Shown: piece by piece, positions 8,017 through 13,766 of the stretch
How the letters are laid out: every line of letters starts with the position of its first letter
Numbering within the stretch: the stretch's first letter is position 1
DNA from: JAJTFW01 sp046049215
GTDB taxonomy: Bacteria > Bacteroidota > Bacteroidia > AKYH767-A > OLB10
Direction: 5' to 3'
Length of the DNA: 21,110 nucleotides
Assembly (NCBI GenBank): GCA_046049215.1
Contig: JBJOER010000142.1
Location: 1-21,110 of the forward strand
Translations under genes and position numbers: made by a program
The notes under the pieces: generated by a model
Database searches by the model: none
What the model was told of the DNA's origin: nothing
What the model saw: only the letters and a program-made list of their open reading frames with translations

Positions 8017-8959
8017 CCTTCTCAACTTTGCCGTGAATGACCTTGTCGACTATGAACAGAGGCCTTTCCCGGACCTGGTTGTAAATCCGAAGTACATATT
8101 CACCAAGCAGTCCGATGGAGATAAGTTGTACGCCGCTGAATAGCACTATTGCGATGATCAGCGTGGTGAAACCTGCAGGGACATCTTCATAAAAAATCCT
8201 CCTGACCAAAACGTAAGTAAGGTATATCGCAGACATCAGGATGGAGTACATGCCTAATCTGGTGATGAATTTTACCGGAAACTCACTGAAATTGAAGATC
8301 CCGTTGTAGGCCAGTGCCAGCAATTGCTTGAAGCCATACGTCGTTTCCCCTGCAGCGCGGGCTTCTCGTTCATAGGGCAGACCGAACTGACGAAAGCCCA
8401 CCCACGAACGCATGCCTCGCAGATATCGGCTTTGTTCCGGCATGTTGTTTAACTTATCTACAACCCTCCGGCTCATCATGCCAAAGTCTCCGCTGTCCAG
8501 GGGGATACGGAAATTGCTGACTGAACGTTGAATACGGTAATAGGTCCAGTAAAGTAGTCTTTTAAACGGGCTTTCTTTTCTTTTTTTCCTTACCGCGTAA
8601 ACTACATCGTAACCTTCTTCCAATTTCACCACCATGGAGGTGATCAGCTCCGGTGGATCCTGGAGGTCTCCGTCCATGACCATGATCCCTCTACTGCCGC
8701 GGGCATGTGTAAGTCCCGCACTTAGAGCGATCTGATGCCCGTGGTTCCTTGATAGCAAAACGGCAGAATAGCGTTCGTCTTGAAGGCACTTTCTGCGAAT
8801 CAGTTCTCGGGTACTATCCAGGCTTCCATCGTCTACGAGAACGACCTCCGTACTGAAAGGCAGATTGGGTAGAAGACTGTCGATCCTGTCGAACAATTTA
8901 TGAATGACAGCTTCTTCGTTGAAAAGTGGGATGACAATTGAAACTTCCGGTGTGGTCAT
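8009..8959 (-). CDS. GT2 polyprenyl-phosphate glycosyltransferase (DPM1/GtrB-like)
   Basis: From the ATG at 8959 the protein is 316 residues, MTTPEVSIVIPLFNEEAV onward. An alternative TTG at 8983 would overlap the promoter-like octamer at 8981-8988, so the ATG is preferred. The GT-A domain shows LVDDGS at 41-46, DGDLQDPPE at 96-104 with the metal-binding DxD, and RNHGHQIALSAG near 71. Two C-terminal membrane spans (about 226-243 and 263-287) match the GtrB/ArnC layout. Such enzymes transfer a sugar from UDP or GDP to polyprenyl phosphate. The product would feed the GT-C transferase at 5843-7282. This is the first gene of the leftward block, divergent from the methyltransferase at 9037. Confidence 0.9.
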   Translation of the reverse strand: MTTPEVSIVIPLFNEEAVIHKLFDRIDSLLPNLPFSTEVVLVDDGSLDSTRELIRRKCLQDERYSAVLLSRNHGHQIALSAGLTHARGSRGIMVMDGDLQDPPELITSMVVKLEEGYDVVYAVRKKRKESPFKRLLYWTYYRIQRSVSNFRIPLDSGDFGMMSRRVVDKLNNMPEQSRYLRGMRSWVGFRQFGLPYEREARAAGETTYGFKQLLALAYNGIFNFSEFPVKFITRLGMYSILMSAIYLTYVLVRRIFYEDVPAGFTTLIIAIVLFSGVQLISIGLLGEYVLRIYNQVRERPLFIVDKVIHGKVEKDG

Positions 8960-8980
8960 GTGCAACAGCACTTTCAGCTT

Positions 8981-8988
8981 CAAACTTA
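8981..8988 (-). promoter_or_regulatory. Bacteroidota-type -7 element (TAAGTTTG) for the leftward block
   Basis: TAAGTTTG on the minus strand matches TAnnTTTG. Transcription would begin near 8974 and the ATG is at 8959, giving a short leader. A TTTTG lies only 12 nt upstream, which is too close for a standard -33. The site overlaps the alternative TTG start of the GT2 gene and so argues for the ATG. An imperfectly placed palindrome CTGTT-CAA-AACAG lies just upstream at 8996-9008. Confidence 0.5.
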
Positions 8989-9036
8989 ACGTATTCTGTT
9001 CAAAACAGGTGAGTCCAATACGCGCCTGCCCTTAAA

Positions 9037-10038
9037 ATGCCTTATTTTTGGATTATGCAATACTCCGGTAAGCAAGAGTTGCTTAAGCGCCTGAATGCCA
9101 TCAGGGATTATTGCAATCTTCATTGCCGGCATCTGGAAAGATGGCCATCCTACTTCAACCGGCGTCATGTTGAATTCGCATCTTATCTTGAGCTTTTTCC
9201 TTCTGCCAAATATCAAAATGTACTCGAATTAGGCTGTGGTATAGGCTATCAGAGTGCCATGTTGTCCCAGGTTTCAGAACGTGTGGTGGCCACTGACCTC
9301 CCGGAAGAGGACATGGCGACTCACTCGCCCGGCCTTCTCAAAGCGGATAAATTGCTTCAGGAACTGGAAATTCGAAATGTCGATCTCGTACCCTGTTCTG
9401 CCGAGAAATTGCCTTTTCCGGATGCTTCTTTCGATATGGTGTTCTCCAGTCACGTTTTGGAGCATATTCCTGATCAGGAAAGGGCGAATCGGGAGATTTT
9501 CCGCGTTCTCAAACCTGGCGGGGTTCATTTTTGTGTTGTTCCGGCCTCATTTGAGAAAGTCTACGCTCTGTTCAATCATTATGTTTATTTATTTAGAAGA
9601 ATGATTCATCTATTGGTTCGGAGTATTACAATCCTATTCCGGCCTTCATCCGATTCAAATCCCTCCGTTATGCGCCGCGAACAACCTTCCGGCTCAGTCC
9701 GCCGGCATTTATCCCATTTCCCGTTCCCTCCCCCACATGGCGAATATCCTGGTTTCATTCAGGAGCTCTTCGGTTGGACAACAAGACGGTGGGTAGGTGG
9801 GGTACTCGCTTCAGCCCCTTTTCACCTTGAATTCGTCCGTACTACTCAGTTTCTTCCTTTCATGCCCTTAGCCGGCCAGCTGCATCCTGTAGCCGGCACA
9901 AGGTTGCATGAGATTACCAGTTCTTTCGAGCGAAAAATGGGTCGTTGGTCTTTCTTTCGCCTATTTGGTATTAACCGGGTGATGGTTTTCTCAAAGCCTC
10001 TGGCAGGGGGGGGGATTATTCCATCTTCTGGCATATGA
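9037..10038 (+). CDS. Class I SAM-dependent methyltransferase, first gene of the rightward operon
   Basis: The 333-residue protein has motif I NVLELGCGIGYQSAML near residue 61, an acidic strand-two end VVATDLPEED near 84, and FDMVFSSHVLEHIPDQ near 132 followed by VLKPGG. This is the Methyltransf_11-type layout. A basic and hydrophobic segment (about 175-205) may associate with the membrane. ATG 9037 follows an A-rich AAA. ATG 9055 is a possible later start that would remove six residues. A TAnnTTTG match at 9043-9050 overlaps this choice and is probably coincidental. The last codons contain nine consecutive G at 10006-10014, and the stop overlaps the flippase ATG by 4 nt. The substrate is unknown, probably a sugar of the repeat unit. 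Confidence 0.85.
   Translation: MPYFWIMQYSGKQELLKRLNAIRDYCNLHCRHLERWPSYFNRRHVEFASYLELFPSAKYQNVLELGCGIGYQSAMLSQVSERVVATDLPEEDMATHSPGLLKADKLLQELEIRNVDLVPCSAEKLPFPDASFDMVFSSHVLEHIPDQERANREIFRVLKPGGVHFCVVPASFEKVYALFNHYVYLFRRMIHLLVRSITILFRPSSDSNPSVMRREQPSGSVRRHLSHFPFPPPHGEYPGFIQELFGWTTRRWVGGVLASAPFHLEFVRTTQFLPFMPLAGQLHPVAGTRLHEITSSFERKMGRWSFFRLFGINRVMVFSKPLAGGGIIPSSGI
10006..10014 (+). repeat. G9 homopolymer at the methyltransferase-flippase junction
   Basis: Nine consecutive G encode the Gly-Gly-Gly near the methyltransferase C-terminus. The tract is 21 nt before its stop codon and 20 nt before the overlapping flippase ATG. I translated the alternatives. Ten G put the downstream sequence in the flippase frame with no stop between. 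Eight G run past the normal stop to a TAG at 10136-10138. The length may be a true variable tract or an assembly error. Confidence 0.9.
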
Positions 10039-11516
10039 AAACGGATTCTCTTCGTTCCATGAAAGTGTTGTTCCTCACCCTGGGGAACGGAATCAATATC
10101 ATCGTCAATTTCCTTACCCTTCCTTATCTTGTCCGTAGCCTGTCCTATGAGGAGTATGGTTCATACGGCCAGGTGTTGATACTTGTATCTCTTTTACAAG
10201 GGATATTTACATTTAACTTGAACCAGGTGGCTAACCTGGCTTTTTCAAAGCACCCTTCAGATCCGGGCCTGGTTTTTTCAAGCCTCATGAGAACCAGTTT
10301 CTTGATGGGTTTACTTTCGGTATTGTTCCTGTTGTTGATTTCCCCCGTGGTCGGGATATCATTTGACAATCCCATGCTGCCGCGTTTTCTAGCACTATCG
10401 ACACTGAGTCTTGCTGCTCAAGTGCCCGTTCCTGTCCTTTTATCTGTACTGATTTTTCATGACCGGGTCAAAGAATCAACGTTGATCCTGGTCGTGACAA
10501 ACCTGGTCAAAGTAGCAGCCATGTTTGTTTCGATTCATTTTCTGAACTCGGTAGAATGGCTTTTTGTCGGTATTGGCTTTTCAAGCCTGATCCAGTTGAT
10601 TCTTCTTTATTTTTCCGTTCCTAAGTCGATACGGACCTTGTCATCTTTTGACAAGAGCATGGCTTCCGGACTGTTGGCCATGGCCTCACCTCTCGTCCTT
10701 TCCGCTGTGATCGAACGTGGTGTCATCTATCTTGATGGAGTCATGGTGAGCACCATGCTCAGTACGATGGATTTTGCAATTTACAGGGCCGGTGCTATCG
10801 AAGTGCCGTTCATTTCTGCCATCTATGGATCTGTTGCTGCCATCGTCATGCCTGAGATTGCACGCATGTTTTCCGATGGTGATCTGCAACGCATTGTGCA
10901 GCTCAAAAGAAGAGCGGTCAACGCCACGGCCTTTCTTGTATATCCAGTTCTTATTTATCTGTTGATCTTCAGTGCTCCGTTAATTACCTATTACCTTTCG
11001 GACCGTTATTCGGGGAGTGCAATCATCTTCGCCATTTTCAGTCTTGCCCTTTTCGTCAGAGTCAATGATTACCAGGATGTGATCATCGTTTCGGGAAATT
11101 CACGCTTCATTTTCATGGTTATCGTGATCATGTTGATATTCTGCCTCCTACTCAATGTTGTTTTCATCAGCCAATGGGGTGTCATAGGTGCCGCTTGGGC
11201 ATACATCGTCTTTCTTTTCACCTATGCAGGAATTTTACTTTCGAAGACCGCTTCGATTCTGGAATGCAGGATTTCGGATATCTTCGATTTTCCCACGATC
11301 ATGAAAGTTCTGTTGATATCCCTGGCCTGTGTAGCACCTCTTTGGTTGATCTATGAACATTCATTTCGGCAATTGTGGATCATTGTCATCGGCACTCCAG
11401 TCTACCTGTTCGCCGTGTATGGATTGTCGTGGAGGTTTGGACTGATCGAAAAGGAAATGGTGAACAGGCTGGTTGCTCGTTTGCCTATGGTCTCAAAATT
11501 TAAACTGTTGTTGTAA
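10035..11516 (+). CDS. Polysaccharide flippase (Wzx-like, MOP/PST superfamily)
   Basis: The 493-residue protein is almost wholly hydrophobic, with about 12-14 membrane spans. It opens with FLTLGNGINIIVNFLTLPYL and LVRSLSYEEYGSYG, the typical start of Wzx flippases of the polysaccharide transport family. PEIARMFSDGDLQRI near residue 275, in the middle cytoplasmic loop, also fits the family. It should move a lipid-linked repeat unit across the inner membrane. Start ATG 10035 overlaps the upstream stop (ATGA), so translation is likely coupled to the methyltransferase. The acyltransferase start follows 1 nt after its stop. Wzx sequences are diverse, so the substrate cannot be read from the sequence. 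Confidence 0.9.
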   Translation: MKTDSLRSMKVLFLTLGNGINIIVNFLTLPYLVRSLSYEEYGSYGQVLILVSLLQGIFTFNLNQVANLAFSKHPSDPGLVFSSLMRTSFLMGLLSVLFLLLISPVVGISFDNPMLPRFLALSTLSLAAQVPVPVLLSVLIFHDRVKESTLILVVTNLVKVAAMFVSIHFLNSVEWLFVGIGFSSLIQLILLYFSVPKSIRTLSSFDKSMASGLLAMASPLVLSAVIERGVIYLDGVMVSTMLSTMDFAIYRAGAIEVPFISAIYGSVAAIVMPEIARMFSDGDLQRIVQLKRRAVNATAFLVYPVLIYLLIFSAPLITYYLSDRYSGSAIIFAIFSLALFVRVNDYQDVIIVSGNSRFIFMVIVIMLIFCLLLNVVFISQWGVIGAAWAYIVFLFTYAGILLSKTASILECRISDIFDFPTIMKVLLISLACVAPLWLIYEHSFRQLWIIVIGTPVYLFAVYGLSWRFGLIEKEMVNRLVARLPMVSKFKLLL

Positions 11517-11517
11517 C

Positions 11518-12048
11518 ATGGGCTTGATGAGTTTTTTTTACAGGTGCATCGGTAGACCTTACTATGTGAGGTTTTCCAACGGTTTACTGATCCTGAACTG
11601 GATCGTTCAGCGGATTTTCCGGGTGAATGCCGAAGTTCCTTTTTCTGTTCATTACACGAATAAAATTTCAGGTTGGCGCAATTGCAGGTTTGAAGACGAT
11701 ACGGTGCGAGCGAATTTATGCGCCAGCGGAGGTGCCTATATCGCTGTTTTTGATGGATCTGTTCTGGAAGTCGGTGCAGGAACCATTTGGGCTTATAACG
11801 TCTGCATTCAGACGGCAAACCACCGTCCCGGAGAACTTCATCGCTATGACGTGGCATCAGTTAAGATCGGAAGAAACTGCTGGCTTGGTAACGGTGTCGC
11901 CATTCTGGCGGGTGTTACACTGGGCGACAATGTTGTTGTTGGTGCGAATGCCGTCGTTACGAAATCATTTCCTTCCAATGTCGTGCTTGCCGGTGTCCCG
12001 GCTCGAATCATTCGTCAATTGGAAGGCCCGGACAAGAAATCAGTCTGA
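11518..12048 (+). CDS. Hexapeptide-repeat (left-handed beta-helix) acyltransferase
   Basis: The 176-residue protein has the imperfect hexapeptide pattern of the LbH fold from about residue 68. Examples are VGAGTIWAYNV, VKIGRNCWLGNGVAILAGVTLGDNVVVGANAVVTKSFPSN and the closing VLAGVPARIIR. TANHRP near residue 100 contains the likely catalytic His102. These features match the maltose or serine O-acetyltransferase type, so the probable role is O- or N-acetylation of a repeat-unit sugar using acetyl-CoA. ATG 11518 lies 1 nt after the flippase stop. A second ATG at 11527 is possible. An in-frame TTG at 11473 would lie inside the flippase and is rejected. A T8 run at 11532-11539 follows the second ATG. 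The next gene begins 2 nt after the stop. Confidence 0.9.
   Translation: MGLMSFFYRCIGRPYYVRFSNGLLILNWIVQRIFRVNAEVPFSVHYTNKISGWRNCRFEDDTVRANLCASGGAYIAVFDGSVLEVGAGTIWAYNVCIQTANHRPGELHRYDVASVKIGRNCWLGNGVAILAGVTLGDNVVVGANAVVTKSFPSNVVLAGVPARIIRQLEGPDKKSV
11532..11539 (+). repeat. T8 homopolymer just after the acyltransferase start
   Basis: Eight T encode Phe-Phe directly after ATG-AGT. Loss of one T gives a TGA at 11567-11569, and gain of one T gives a TAG at 11553-11555. Both would end the protein after about 10-17 codons. The position would therefore act as an on/off site if the tract slips. Confidence 0.85.
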
Positions 12049-12050
12049 TT

Positions 12051-13766
12051 ATGTGTGGTATTGCAGGAGTGGTTGAAAGGAATCCCGGCTTCGTAGACGA
12101 AGCAATGTTGGGCAAAATGGCTGAGGCAATCCGTCACCGTGGTCCTGATCACCAAGGGGTATGGGTCTCTGGCACCGGGCTTGCCGGATTTTCTCATCGG
12201 CGCCTTTCTATCATCGACTTGAACCCATCCGGTAATCAGCCGATGCAATCACCCGATGGCCGTTTCACGATCGTTTTCAACGGCGAGATTTATAATTATG
12301 TGGAGTTGCGTGATCAACTTGTGAGTCAGGGATTTAATTTCCGTTCTTCCTCCGATACCGAAGTATTGCTGGCTTTGTACGAGAAGAAAGGAACAGCTTT
12401 GCTTGACGACCTGGATGGCATGTTCTCGATGGCCATATGGGATGAACAGAATTGCACGCTCTTTTGTGCCCGCGACCGGTTTGGTGAAAAGCCCTTCTTC
12501 TACAATTCCACCGGAGACAGGTTCGTGTTTGCATCGGAAATCAAGGCAATAAGAACTTGTATTGATGGGCTTGATCCGGATCTTGACTTGCTTCAGGAGG
12601 TATTGCTCAGTGGTCGTCAACCCAATAACGATGAAGCCTGTTTCAAAGGCGTGTCTGTCTTGCCTCCGGCCAGTTTTCTTGTATGGAGTTCGGGTCGGAT
12701 CCGTGTTGAGCGGTATTGGCACCTCGCTGTGCCGCCGGTTGAGTCGATGATGCCAGAGAGCGAAATGGTGGAGCGTTTCGATGAGTTGCTAAATATTTCC
12801 ATCCGCCGTCGTTTGCGTTCGGATGTGCCCTATGGTAGCAGTCTTTCCGGAGGCATAGATTCTTCTGTACTGGTTTGTCGGATCCATCAACTTGATGAAG
12901 GTTCGTTCTCCACGTTTTCAGCCAGGTTCCAGGGCGCGCGCGACGAGGGGCGATGGATTCAAGAAGTGATTGGCAAAACGGGTTTGGTAAATAAGCAGGT
13001 TTGGCCGGATCCTTCCGAAATGCTCACTGAGCTGGGTGATCTTCTCTGGCATCATGAGTACCCGATCGCTTCAGCATCCGTATTTGCACAATGGAGTGTG
13101 ATGAGGCTTGCAAAGGAGAACGGAATTAAGGTGCTGCTGGATGGACAAGGCGCGGATGAATACCTTGCCGGCTATGATGAATTGAAATACTATGCTATGT
13201 GGTCGATGTATCGTGCCGGTCGCTGGTCTTCATTTTTCCGTGAACGGCGATTACTCAGGAAAAATACAGGTGGCAGGTCTGGTCTGGGCTATAAGTTTCT
13301 TCTGGATCCAATTTTGCTGCCACTGGGAATTCACAGGCCTGTTTTCAAAAATGGAGTTACCCTGAAGGAGCAGTTGCGGTTTCATGTATTGAATAAATTG
13401 GGAGAACTGCTCAGATATGCTGACCGGAATTCCATGGCGCATTCCGTAGAAGTCAGATTGCCTTTTCTTTTTCATCCCCTGGTTGAATTCGTTTTCAGTC
13501 TGCCCGATAGGATGATCTATAGAAATGGTTACACGAAGTTTATTTTACGCGAGGCTTCGCGTTCAACTCTGCCGAATGCCATTTATAGCCGTACGGATAA
13601 GATCGGCTATGAACCGCCTCAGTTGAATTGGTTGTCTGGACCGGACTGGAAAGAGCTGTTGCATGATTCCCGTCTCCATCTGAAAGAGCTTGGTATTGAC
13701 CCGGGGCCGGATCAGTTTAGGATACTGGTTGTGTCCGCCCTGCTCAAAAGATTCAACAGGTCATGA
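12051..13766 (+). CDS. Asparagine-synthase-type amidotransferase, divergent paralogue, 571 aa
   Basis: It begins MCGIAG (Cys2 nucleophile), with RGPDHQG near 30, HRRLSIIDL near 49 and FNGEIYNY near 76. In the second domain SGGIDSS is at 266-272. The acidic signature is DGQGADE at 364-370 instead of the SGEG(A/G)DE of the paralogue at 2053-3975. It is about 70 residues shorter than that paralogue. It shares the operon with glycosyltransferases, the flippase and the acyltransferase, so amidation of a sugar carboxylate of the repeat unit is more likely than asparagine supply. That is inference. It starts 2 nt after the acyltransferase stop, and its stop overlaps the next start by 4 nt (ATGA). 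Confidence 0.88.
   Translation: MCGIAGVVERNPGFVDEAMLGKMAEAIRHRGPDHQGVWVSGTGLAGFSHRRLSIIDLNPSGNQPMQSPDGRFTIVFNGEIYNYVELRDQLVSQGFNFRSSSDTEVLLALYEKKGTALLDDLDGMFSMAIWDEQNCTLFCARDRFGEKPFFYNSTGDRFVFASEIKAIRTCIDGLDPDLDLLQEVLLSGRQPNNDEACFKGVSVLPPASFLVWSSGRIRVERYWHLAVPPVESMMPESEMVERFDELLNISIRRRLRSDVPYGSSLSGGIDSSVLVCRIHQLDEGSFSTFSARFQGARDEGRWIQEVIGKTGLVNKQVWPDPSEMLTELGDLLWHHEYPIASASVFAQWSVMRLAKENGIKVLLDGQGADEYLAGYDELKYYAMWSMYRAGRWSSFFRERRLLRKNTGGRSGLGYKFLLDPILLPLGIHRPVFKNGVTLKEQLRFHVLNKLGELLRYADRNSMAHSVEVRLPFLFHPLVEFVFSLPDRMIYRNGYTKFILREASRSTLPNAIYSRTDKIGYEPPQLNWLSGPDWKELLHDSRLHLKELGIDPGPDQFRILVVSALLKRFNRS

Noticed and set aside
9043..9050. TATTTTTG on the plus strand, an exact TAnnTTTG match near the methyltransferase start
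   Set aside because: It lies inside the coding region if the ATG at 9037 is used, and even with ATG 9055 transcription would begin at the start codon itself. Probably coincidental.
11402..11857. Minus-strand open frame of 151 codons across the flippase-acyltransferase junction
   Set aside because: Rich in Cys, Arg and Ser with no domain, and antisense to two well-supported genes.
12249..12722. Minus-strand open frame of 157 codons inside the second amidotransferase gene
   Set aside because: Opposite a well-supported conserved gene and with no family features; a shadow frame.
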